Below are positions 35,109 through 44,869 of a DNA stretch of 64,000 nucleotides, in pieces. The notes below the pieces were generated by a model. It searched no databases, had not been told where the DNA came from, and saw only the letters and a list, made by a program, of their open reading frames with translations. The stretch spans positions 1,364,001 through 1,428,000 of the forward strand of contig OZ287694.1 of the NCBI GenBank assembly GCA_965649825.1, written 5' to 3'. This stretch comes from Penicillus capitatus (Eukaryota; Chlorophyta). A program made the position numbers and the translations under genes. Each line of letters begins with the position of its first letter. Within the stretch, counting starts at the first letter, position 1.

Positions 35109-36130
35109 ATGGCATTGAGGTCGGCCGGACGACGCGGATTCCGCTTGCTGACGTCGTGGACGGCATCGAGGCGCAGCGACGATAGCGATGTTCGTGTGTT
35201 CGCATGGAGGCACGTGCGTTCCGTTACCCCTGCCTTGTCGTTTCACCTCTCTCTTATGCGATGTGACAGGTCATTGTCTCGCCAGCCAACGAAGGATACC
35301 TCCACGAATGTTTCAGACACTTGACTGCGTCCAAGGTCGTGATGCGGTATCGCGAGATCTGGAATGGTGTATGGAGTTGCGTTTTAGAAAGGACAAGGGC
35401 AGGAGAAGACGGCGGCTACACGAAGGAACGAACAAATCGATGCCCCAACCGTCCGCCTCGTCCATGCAGACGGACGCCATGAAGTCGCCCGCACGTCTAC
35501 GGCAGTTCCATGTGCTGATCGACACGTGTGTAGGTCATCCCTATGGCAGCAGCATTGGCACAGGCAAGAGCCGCGCACTTGGATTTGGTTGAGGTGATGA
35601 AGGGAACGATCATCGAAGGAGTGTGCACGATCCTGGTGGTTGCAGGTTTCGCCTGGGGCTAAACCGCCCGTCGTTCGGATGATAGATTTCGAAGAGGTGA
35701 AGCAGAAGAGCCGTGCCAAAGAGCGCGATCAGATAAAGAAAAACAGAGAACGGCAGAAAACCGATCGCGTTCGGGAGATTCGTCTGACGCACGTCACATC
35801 ACTCTTTCCCTTCTTTGTGCGATTTTTGTCTGCATAGTCCTCGCATCGGTCCGCACGATCTGGAGATGAAGATCAAAAAGATCACAGAGTTTTTGGAGAA
35901 GCGACAGAAGGTCATGGTCGTGGTCATGACCCCATCGATGGCGGACAAGCAGATGGGACAGGAGGCACTTCAGTATATACGCTCCTTGCTGGCAGACAAA
36001 GCCAAAGTCCGTGATCCCTTTAGTTCGCCCGCTTCGATTTAACCGTCGCTCTCGTGCAGCTCTGCGACGAGTCGAAGATCCGTCGGCACGGGACGGTGTC
36101 GATGATGCTGTTGCCGCTGTCCGAGAATAA
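35109..36130 (+). CDS. organellar translation initiation factor IF-3
   Basis: Six or so exons. The N-terminal sequence 'MALRSAGRRGFRLLTSWTA' is a basic, Ser/Arg-rich organelle presequence. The IF-3 N domain reads 'RRNEQIDAPTVRLVHADG', 'VIPMAAALAQARAAHLDL', 'VEVSPGAKPPVVRMIDF' and 'EEVKQKSRAKERDQIKKN'. The C domain reads 'VREIRLTPRIGPHDLEMKI', 'ITEFLEKRQKVMVVVM' and 'MGQEALQYIRSLL'. IF-3 proofreads start-codon choice on small organellar subunits. The intron between 'REIRL' and 'PRIGPHD' is best read as GC-AG (49 nt, GCACGTCACATCAC), because no GT donor keeps the frame. A first intron near 35205-35276 carries GCGATGTGACAGG. The gene ends 6 bp from the IspD stop. Confidence 0.88.
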
Positions 36131-36136
36131 AGAAGA

Positions 36137-37035
36137 TTAAAAATCGCGATCGGTGTTCGACGCTTCTTTCAATAGCCGCTCCGCAACGGAGAGGTCATCG
36201 GGCGTCGTGAGCTTGATGTTGGTATAAGAGCCTTCCGTGATTTTGACGGGCATTCCCAATGCCTCGATGATCGACACATCATCTGTCACTTCAAGATTCT
36301 TCTCTTCCACAAACGCAAATCCTTGTTTCAGCAGCTCAGGCTTGATCACCTGAGAGACAGGCATTTTTGAGAGACATCGAGCAAGCGGGATGTGACTTGA
36401 GGCGTCTGCACTTCCCAGAGCTTCGCCCGTTCGAGCGTCCGATGGACGAAGAGCGATGCGTCGACTTCTTTGATGGTGGGTTTGACCTTGACGCCCAAAA
36501 CGGCGGCGCCTGTTTCTAAACCGTCCACGAGACAGCGGGAGACATCGTTGGAGAGAATCAAAGGACGTGCCGAATCGTGAATCGACACCAAGAGAGCGTC
36601 ATTGCTGATCTGCTGGAAGCCATTGAACACACTGTCTTGTCGTTCTTTCCCAGGCATCGCCCACTTGAGCGGAACAGAAAGAGCCAACTGCGCCACGCTC
36701 TCCTCAAACACATACCTGCACCCATCCTCACTCTAAAAGAGTGACCTCCGATCATTACTCACCTCCATGATGGATCGCAGACGATCACGATCTCAAGCGT
36801 CTCGCGCATTTTCGCAAAGGTCTCGAGACTGTACGTTGCGATGGCTCGGCCATTCAATTCGATGAACTGTTTGGGAATCGATGCCTACGATACAGACCGC
36901 TCGATTGGCATAGGGCAGCTGAGTGTATGTGCGTGTGACCCCCATGCGTTTTCCGACACCGCCTGCTAACAGAACGACGCTCACACTTCTATCTGGAACA
37001 TCACTCTTGACCTCATACATCGAGATGGGACTCAT
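36137..37035 (-). CDS. ispD: 2-C-methyl-D-erythritol 4-phosphate cytidylyltransferase
   Basis: Three coding exons. The nucleotide-binding loop is '[14 protein letters not shown]', followed across an intron by '[18 protein letters not shown]' and 'IVIVCDP'. After a 47-nt intron that carries GGTCACTCTTTT comes '[14 protein letters not shown]', '[19 protein letters not shown]', '[19 protein letters not shown]', '[19 protein letters not shown]' and '[14 protein letters not shown]'. The end is '[20 protein letters not shown]', typical of IspD. It converts MEP and CTP to CDP-ME in plastid isoprenoid synthesis. Start set at 37035; no long transit peptide follows from this ATG. A likely 5'-UTR intron (about 37055-37108) carries ACGTCACATCATC. 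Confidence 0.92.
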
Positions 37036-37141
37036 GATGCTGAAGAGGCAGAGGGGAGCTACCATAGCCGATTCTGTCGCGAATGTGATGATGTGACGTC
37101 TCCCATGAGCACCTTCCCCTGTTCACCACACGTGTGATTCT

Positions 37142-38348
37142 ATGATCCGAAACAGACGATCGATCACCCGCCAATCTCCGACACACAGACGTCCACGTCG
37201 CCGATCTTCGTTGCGTCGCGCAGGTGGCGGCGCTCTGTCGATGGGTCGAGGTCAAGGTGCCGAAGATGCGTCCTGTCGAGCATCGAAATCGCGCGGCACA
37301 GGAGATCATGGAGTTAATGACACGCATCTGTCGCGTGGCCCCTGTCCTGTGTGTATTGGCCATGCGTCTCTTCTTCGCCACGCGTCGTGCGACGTCGTTT
37401 CTGCTGTTGCTGCAGAGAGGGATCTCCGGTATTTCGGGACACCGCAATCCGCCGTTTATTAACCCAGAAACGGGCATTAACTATGGCCGCATGCTCGATA
37501 ACACCCCTATGCAGCTGCAGGCGCCACTGAAAGAGATCGCTGACGTCTTTCGGCTCAAAGGCATCATCGCCCCCTTAGGCAACAGACCACATCCCGTTCG
37601 CTTCCTCGTCAATTGCCCCGACGAAGAGATCGTCAAATGGTACTCTTCACTCATCCACGGCATGCTCAATTACTACAGGTCGCACGCCAAACGTCACATC
37701 AAAAGAGTGAGATGATGTGACGTCTCTAGGCCGTGTGACAATTTCATCAACATCAAACGCCTCTGCGAGTATCAGATCCGTTGGTCCGGCATTATGACCA
37801 TGGCGCACAAACACAAGAGCTCCAGCGCCAAAGTCATTCGTCAGTACACTCGAGATCTGATCGTCATGGATCGAGAGGGAAAAACGATCGTGGCCCGTTT
37901 GCCCGACAAATTCTACATTGGCTCACTGGGACGTCAGTTTCTCCCAGGAGTCGAGAAGGACCGAGTGGCGCGCGTTTTGCGAGGCGCTTCGCTCATTGCC
38001 GACGGTAAACGGATCATCCGGCGATGCGCCGTCTTCGGCTGCACCAATCTCGATGTCGAATCCGATTTCGCCCAACACATCCCGCATTTCAAGCGAAATC
38101 TACTGGAGTCGACAAAGATCGGCAGTCTGGTCGCCATGCGCAATGCGATCATGCGACGGCCAATTCGTCTATGTGTGGAACACTGGAGCGAATTGCACAA
38201 GGGTCGCGTGCGGCTTGAGCATTTGGATTATACAATGGTTATGGGCCGCCGACGCAATACCTTCTACAAAGATCCTCTGGAGACACAACGCGAGTACAAC
38301 TGGGCGCATTATCGCAGAGATCCCTTCTTGGAAACCCTTCCCAAATAA
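37142..38348 (+). CDS. maturase domain X protein without reverse-transcriptase domain
   Basis: The N-terminus 'MIRNRRSITRQSPTHRRPR' is a strongly basic presequence. After a splice in the 37230-37310 region comes 'MLDNTPMQLQAPLKEIADV', then 'NCPDEEIVKWYSSLIHGML' and 'NYYRPCDNFINIKRLCEYQ', 'WSGIMTMAHKHKSSSAKVI' and 'YTRDLIVMDREGKT'. These match domain X of group II intron maturases and plant nuclear maturases (nMAT). There is no room for an RT domain between this gene and IspD. The C-terminal part has 'RCAVFGCTNLDVESDF', reminiscent of the Cys-rich tail of nMATs but with the second metal pair lost. It probably assists splicing of organellar group II introns. The intron at 37679-37729 is a near-complete hairpin. 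Confidence 0.8.
37679..37729 (+). repeat. 51-nt intron with 11-bp inverted repeat
   Basis: Left arm ACGTCACATCA at 37691-37701 and right arm TGATGTGACGT at 37713-37723 are perfect reverse complements with an 11-nt loop. The right arm ends six bases before the acceptor AG. Both arms equal the block found singly in other introns of this window. Confidence 0.85.
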
Positions 38349-38370
38349 CAGCCCCGTTCGACCGATGCCC

Positions 38371-40565
38371 TTATCGAAAGTAATAGATGATGCCTGTCGT
38401 GCTAACAAACACGAGCATCGGCAAAAAGATAGCAGCAAAGGTGGATGCGGTCACGGAAGGCACGGATCTCTCCAGTCCCTCTTCCTCATACACATCCGAT
38501 GCCTTGTTTTTACTGTGAACAGAACAGAACACGGTTTTGGCGGCGGCTATTGTGATAGACGGACTTTGTATTGTGCTCGTCTTCGGTCGTGGACGCGAGT
38601 TGTATATAACGTGGCAGATTCGATGGCGGCGCCGCCGCTGTCAGCAACCGCCAGGAAATGACGCGGCCTTCTGTTTGATCGGCCGAAGGCGCTGGATAGT
38701 AGAGACTCGCTACGATGACCAACCCAACAGTCAATGCAAACAGTATTGGACTGACGTAGTGAAAGTTCAGACAGAAGAAGCAGTTTGCCCAAGTCAACGT
38801 CTACAGCATCGATGTCCAGCAGACGACGGCAGAGAGGACAGACCTGACGGTTATCAGGATGCACTTGCTGATCGCACGTGTCTTGAAAGACGAGGAAAAA
38901 GATGAGGCGAATGGCTCCGACGAGGGATCCGATGGATAGCCCGATGACGGCGCCTTCGCTGTTGACTCTTCTCAGGAAGATGCCACAGGCAAAGACGGCA
39001 GTGATGGATGGCCCGAGATGGTTGATGATTTCGGAAGCCACGATGAACAGACTGCGATTGGAGGCGTCGATGACAGGGATCCACAGAAGGGTCAGCACAA
39101 CGAGACCCACGACGGCGATCCGGCCAACTCTTGTCACTTCTCTTGCGCTCAGTGCCTCTCCACACATCACAGCTGATGAGATTGGAGGAGATAGTGTGAT
39201 AAGTGTGACTGACCCGTATGGCAGAGACACCGACCGTAAATGTCGTAGGTAAACATCGCCGATACAGAATTGAAGAGAGAGGAGAGAGACGACATCATCG
39301 CCGCCAGAAACGACGCGATCATGAGTCCCTTGACACCATGAGGAAACTCATGCAGAACCAGCAGAGGGTAGGCTTTGTTCGCTTCGTGCGATGCATCCAG
39401 CGACGTTGAGCACCAGGCAGGAAAGGATGCACCCGACGGATCTGCTCGACACCATTCGAACAGCAGACGCGCCACCATTCCCGGGAAAACTAGAAAGTGG
39501 ATGCTGCGTGGAAGGGAGGTAGCCCAGTCGGTGTACCGATAATAAAGAGGGGCAGCAGTTTGAGCAATGCCGCTCCGGCGGTGCCCAGTCGTGCGTGGTG
39601 GAGATTCTTGGCACTCAGCACACGCTGCGCCATTTCTTGATCCAGACACCAGCACCGCATTCCGCCGATGAACAGGGCCAGCCAAGTGCCGAGCCATGGG
39701 AAGTCTCGGTCGTCAAGAGGACGGATCAAATGCGGAAAGGACTCTAACTGAACGGCTTCCAGTTTCTCAAAGAGGCCACCGATACCGCCGACGAGACGCA
39801 GAGAGATGAGACTGCCGACGGCGCCGCCAGTTAACAGGATGACGCTCTGAATGGCATCGGTGATCATCACTGCCTGCCAGAGGGTGTCCAGCAAAGGGCA
39901 GTGTGTGAGAGGTCACACTTTTAAGCCGCCGATGATTGTGTAAAGCGCCGTGAGGCAGACGATGAGTGGCGTCGATTGCCAGATAGTGAGTCCGGTGACC
40001 ACTTCCAGCACGACCGATCCGGCATAGAGGGTCGCCGAGATGGTGGCCAAGATATGCGTCGCGATCAGAATAGCCACAAACACAAATCTGCAGAAGCATA
40101 GGACGAGGAAAGAACTTCGCAATCGTCGTGCTGCTGTACCTGCAGATTCTATTGAAACGCAGTTCCAAGTACTCGGGCGTGGTCCGAATATTGCAGTGGA
40201 TATAGAGCGGGGCAAAGACCCAGCCCAGCAGGATGAGAAGATAGGGCGCCGAGAGTTCATACATCGCAACAGCGATGCCAGATTTCGCAGCCGTCCCTGC
40301 CATACCAACAAACTGTTCACTTCCTACAAAGCGCATCCCCTTATGCCTGCCCTTGTCTAGGGGGTATGTTCGCGAACGTACCAACATTTGCGGCGAAAAG
40401 TGAGGCCGCGACGATGTAGTATGGCATGCAACGCCCAGCAAGGAAATAATCATGTGTCGTCGACGACCGGCGCTCCTGTTTTCCTAGAGAGTAGTAGATA
40501 CCGCAAGCGACGACCACGGCAACGGACGCTGCGACAATAACAGTGTCGATAAGATGCAACGCCAT
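38371..40565 (-). CDS. sodium:solute symporter (SSS/SLC5 family)
   Basis: Multi-exon membrane protein. Starting at 'MALHLIDTVIVAASVAVVV' it has 'DYFLAGRCMPYYIVAASLF' (the SSS helix 1-2 motif), 'FVGMAGTAAKSGIAVAMYE', 'YLLILLGWVFAPLYI', 'RTTPEYLELRFN', 'MITDAIQSVILLTGG' (the family signature segment), 'GLMIASFLAAMMSSLSSLF', 'TYDIY', 'SITAVFACGIFLRRVN' and a last helix 'TFAAIFLPMLVFV' near the stop at 38371. SSS transporters couple sodium entry to sugar, vitamin, urea or anion uptake; the substrate cannot be read here. At least five introns of about 50 nt interrupt the frame. The gene is convergent with the maturase gene, with stops 22 bp apart. Confidence 0.83.
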
Positions 40566-40633
40566 CGGTTCCGTTTTGCCTCACTCGATAGAATAACCAA
40601 CCACCCGGGCGACGCGCCGGATGATGTGACAGG

Positions 40634-43600
40634 TTACGTCAAACTGTCAACAAGCTCCTGTGCCCGATGGACGATCGAAGGCGATAGGCCTTGATCGAGA
40701 GCAACCTCCAGACCGAAGCTCTCTTCGCAGAAACCGGGAAGCAGCTTCCAAGTGGTCGTCTTGCCTCCGTTGGCGCTTCGTCCGACTTCCATACGGTAGA
40801 AGACGGCCTCCGGGAAATCTTCGGTGAAGTTGGCGATCTTGTGCAGATGTGTGGCGAAGACGCCGAAGCAATGACGATCGTAGAGTTCTTTGAAGATCGA
40901 CGCCGAGATGGCTGTCCCTCCTGTCACTTCCGTTCCTTTGCCCAACTCGTCGATGAGCACCAAAGTACGCGACGTCGCATCGTGCAGGACGTGGGACATT
41001 TCGGTCATCTCTACGGCAAAGGCGCTGAGATTTTCGAGCGGGCTATCCGTCACCAGGGTCTTGAGATTGACGCAGTCCATGAAAGGCAGAGCAGCCGCGC
41101 TGGCCGGAACGTAGAATCCGCATACGCCCAGGCAGCAGACGGCGGCGATCGATCGCAGAACAGTCGACTTTCCTAAGAGGCACACCATCGGAGAGGAGGC
41201 AATGCGCAGGAGGAAGAGTGTACCTGCCATGTTGGGTCCCGTCAGAATTGCCATACGTTTTAGCGAGAGGCTATTCAGCGTGCTCTCTTCTCGACGCATC
41301 CAGTAGGGCCAGAAATCGATGATCTCGAGAGGACCTGGCGATCTGGTCGTCAAGCGTGAGATATCTGGCAGACACCAATGACGTGACTGCGCTTCGGTGA
41401 CGTGACTGGCCAAGGCAGTGAGAATAATAGAAGAGTGAGAAGCAGCAACGAGCGTCGAGAGATTCTGCACCAGATAGACGACGAGCTGCTGCATGTGCCG
41501 CTGAAAGGCTTCTTCCCAAGCCACCCACACCGCACTGGAATAAAATCAGGAGCGAGGCACGTGGATAGACGACGTCTTACCGGTAGCGATGGATGAGAGG
41601 CGTCAGCGATTCGATTTCGTACAGATCTTTGCCAAAACGCGTTTTCGTTCCAAGGCCGTCGGAATGGTGTCGGGAAACGGCGCCGCCATTTTCGGGGAGT
41701 TGCAGAGCGATGGACATGTTCTTGATGTCGAAGTAGATGCCATCGTATGCGCCGGCTGGATCAGATGGCTCGGTTGCATCGTCGGCCACACGGGGCACAT
41801 ATCTCCGGTACTCCTCCACAAAGCTGCGCTTTGCCTGTCGAATATCGTCCATCTCGTCCAAGAGAAGCTCGCAATGGACGCAGTCGTGATAGAACGACGC
41901 CATGGACTCCAGGAACCTCTCATAAGCGTCGTCTTCTTTGCCACGCTTCGAGAAGAAGTTGCCCGTTGTGCATTGGGCTGTTGACCGATCGTCCGCCGCA
42001 TAGAGATCGTCTCTCAAAACCTGCACGTGACATCGCGTTCGCATACGATCTGTTGACCGACATCCGACTGCACCTGCGAGATCGCCTTGACGATTTTCGT
42101 GCTCTTCTGCCGGAACGATATCTGCTCCACTTCAAAATGCACTTCCTTGCCCACGATGCCCAAGAGAGGCGAGATGATACGGACCGAAGCTGGATCTTCC
42201 AACAGCGCGATGATGCCGTTCAACATTTTTCGCAGCTCGTCCAGAAACTCAACACTCCATTTCCCATGCCTCAGTATCTGGCACCGCATGTCGTGCGATG
42301 CCGTCCATCGAATGCGATAGACGTACTTCCACGATTCTGTTGGGCGCCAGTCGGGCATTGAGTTGAGGGATAGAACAGGCCGTCTGCGTCAGTTCCTGAC
42401 AGAGCTGATGGATTCGCCTTGCCGTTTCGGGCGACGGTGGATCCAAAATACATCGCCGCATCCAACTCATCACAAGCTTCTGGCATCGCTCTGGGAGGAC
42501 GACCTCCATGAGAGGCAAGACGCCACTGTGCTCTCTGGGACAGATACCGAGTTCGCTAACCGTCGACAACGGCGGCGGCGATGTGCGTTCTTTGACATCG
42601 TCCGTCAAGACAACGCACCGATCGATATCGATCTGCAGATTTTTCTGCAGCATCAGTTGCCGGAAACCCGCTATGGGATCCTCTGCCTGATAGCGATCGA
42701 CCGATCCGAACACAGACTTGGCGATATCTTCTGCCCTTTTCTGCCATCCTCTGAAATCCGCATCGATTCTTGCCCCGGGCAGCGACGAGATGTGCACGTA
42801 AAGGGGCGGCGTCATGCCAGTCGAGTTGAGCTTTGCCCAGAGTCCTTCTTCACTCAAACGCGACGTGATCCGCATGGCGTTCTCTTTCACATCGTACTGA
42901 AGGAGTGAGAAGCCTGTCTGCGACCACCAAACCGCCGCCAGTGGATTCGATCTATCCTGCGCTTCGTCTATCTGAGCGAGATCCCCGTCTTTCAAGGCGT
43001 AGACGTAACTGGACGTTTGGGTTCCGTCGATGATCGCCGCGACATAGTGCCGTCGGTAGTTTCGGTTTTTTCCGATTCTGTTCAGTTGATCGGATTCTTC
43101 GCAGATGACGACTTCGAATCCACATTGCTGGACGATTCTGTGGAGATAGTATGGCAAGTTTTCTGGCGAGCAGCGCACACGGGCGACGCCGTCGGCGCCC
43201 ACAGGAGACATGTCACCAAACTTCATCAGCATGACGGCATCGATACCCACCGCCACATAATACTCGCCCGAACGTACCAACACAATGCGTTCCGGATTCT
43301 GAAGCTTCGTCTCTCGAAAGAAAGAAAAATACGTCACCTGGATCGCACTCCTAAGTCCATGGCGTCTTTCGACTTCTTCATACCTTCTTCTGGGCGGCGC
43401 TGTCCAGCCAGAGCGGTTTTGAAGAATCTAGGCTCTTGAGGTAGGGCAGTGTTGACGGATCTTCGATTTCTTCGACCACTTCGTGCCACGTCTTGCGTCG
43501 CAGGATCTCGGGATCCTTCGCAACGAACCATTTCCCGTTCCACATCCGCTGCATTCCGAACACATAACGACCGAAACGGCGCGTTTGGCCGAACGGTGGG

Positions 43601-43653
43601 GTGCTGCGAAACGACCAGCCGATCGCCTTCCGCAGTGCACTGCGCGGCCACAT
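40634..43653 (-). CDS. MSH1: MSH1-type MutS homologue, organellar
   Basis: The N-terminus 'MWPRSALRKAIGWSFRSTP' is a textbook mitochondrial presequence. The MutS mismatch-recognition part follows: 'SFFRETKLQNPERIVLVRS', 'GEYYVAVGIDAVMLMKFGD' and 'QQCGFEVVICEESDQ'. The ATPase has 'AILTGPNMAG' joined across an intron to 'KSTVLRSIAAV' (Walker A), 'LVLIDELGKGTEVTGG' (Walker B and signature) and 'FGVFATHLHKIANF'. It resembles plant MSH1, which suppresses recombination and mutation in organelle genomes. The plant enzyme ends in a GIY-YIG nuclease domain; here the protein stops after the ATPase ('AQELVDSLT'). A copy of the GATGTGAC block lies just beyond the stop, at 40623-40630. Confidence 0.85.
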
Positions 43654-43719
43654 GGAATTGCACCTGTCCCATCATCCACTTCCTTTCGAATCGGCGTCTT
43701 CCTCGACAAAAAACGAAGC

Positions 43720-44395
43720 ATGGCAAGACGCGCCGTTCTCACTCTTCTCTGGCTCGTTATCGCCACGTTCTCACCCCAACGCGACGTCCTCGCCGCGTCC
43801 ACGTCCGTCCTCTTTGTCCTCTCTCCGAGACCGCCATACGCTCGTGTAGTGGCCTGACTCTTCCGAAGGTTGTCTGCGAGAATACTGCGTCTGGAAAGTG
43901 AGAACACCTGGATGCCGTCATGGTGTGCTGAGTGCCATGCTGCCATGAGGTACTACTTAACAGACAGCGAAGGAAGAATGTGTGAACGGTCGTTCATCGA
44001 TACCGAGACAGCGTGCTGCACCCGTGGCACACAGTTCTCATGCGAAACCTGCGAGAACGATGCCTGCTGCGGCCGTTATGAAGACTGCGTCTCGTGCTGT
44101 CTCGCACCGAAGAATGACGCCTCCAGTCATTACCTGAAAGAATACCGGTCACACTTTTCTCACACACTCCATCGCTAACGTCATTGCGCGAAGTGTCAGG
44201 GTTCGTGGACGGGAGGATACGGGAAAGTGGCCCAACGTCTTCCAGTACTGTCAGGGAATCTGTCGAACGTGGAGGCACAGCACCACACATGAGAATGCCT
44301 TCATCGACACCCGGCGATACTGTTACTCGGCATACGGCCGTCCCACGGTATTGCACTCCTCCGACCTCAGCGTTCAACGCATATCGCCTTCTTAG
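43720..44395 (+). CDS. SPRING (SREBP-regulating protein) homologue
   Basis: Four exons separated by about 47-52-nt introns. A signal peptide or membrane anchor comes first ('MARRAVLTLLWLVIATFSP'). Then 'LPKVVCENTASGK' joins across an intron to 'YYLTDSEGRMCERSFID', followed by the cysteine core 'CETCENDACCGRYEDCVSC' and 'CLAPKNDASSHYL'. The last exon has 'FQYCQGICRTWRHSTTHEN' and 'RRYCYSAYG'. These blocks match human SPRING (C12orf49), a Golgi protein that licenses site-1 protease and hence SREBP processing. What it does in an alga is unknown; the Cys pattern is conserved well enough for the family call. The start lies 66 bp from that of the divergent MSH1 gene. Confidence 0.85.
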
Positions 44396-44503
44396 ATACC
44401 AGAGGCTGTCCCACTACCGACGCTGTCGGAAGACACCGTCGTCGTTGCCGGCGAAGCGGGAGAGAGTTGCGATGTCGTCTGCTCTCGTAGCTCCAGTCTT
44501 TGC

Positions 44504-44860
44504 TCAGTCGACGATTTCCCTGCCATCCAGAGCTGCAATATTCTTCGCACATTCTTCATCTGCGAGGCTGGATGCGGTGAACTGCACGAAGAGAAGGACG
44601 AGAGACATGAGCCCTATTACATCGTCGAGAACACCGAGAAGCGCAATCGTCCAGCCTATTGCGTCATCCATGCAACGAACGGTGAATCACCAGCCAACGC
44701 TTGTCAGTGGAATAAGTCCATCATCCGGCGCATCTGTCCCTGTCGGAAAATAAAGGAGACGTAATGAACAGACATTGAGCATCTGATCTGTCTGTCGTAC
44801 ATTAACATCGCGCATCTTTCCGACGAGATCTTCGAATCTCTTACGCGTTTTCTCCGTCTT
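44504..44860 (-). CDS. possible small membrane protein with DUF1232-like segment
   Basis: A minus-strand coding signal lies between SPRING and the carotenoid oxygenase. It comprises a coiled stretch ('EKTEKTRKRFEDLVGKM'), then 'LYFPTGTDAPDDGLIPLTS' and, after an unresolved splice near 44660-44690, 'GWTIALLGVLDDVIGLMSL' with 'VLLFVQFTASSLADE'. The 'LIPxxxxGW...LGVLDDVIxL' spacing resembles DUF1232, the membrane segment of RNF170-type proteins, but no RING is present. Frame continuity could not be proven. Confidence 0.33.
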
Positions 44861-44869
44861 TTCTGCGCG

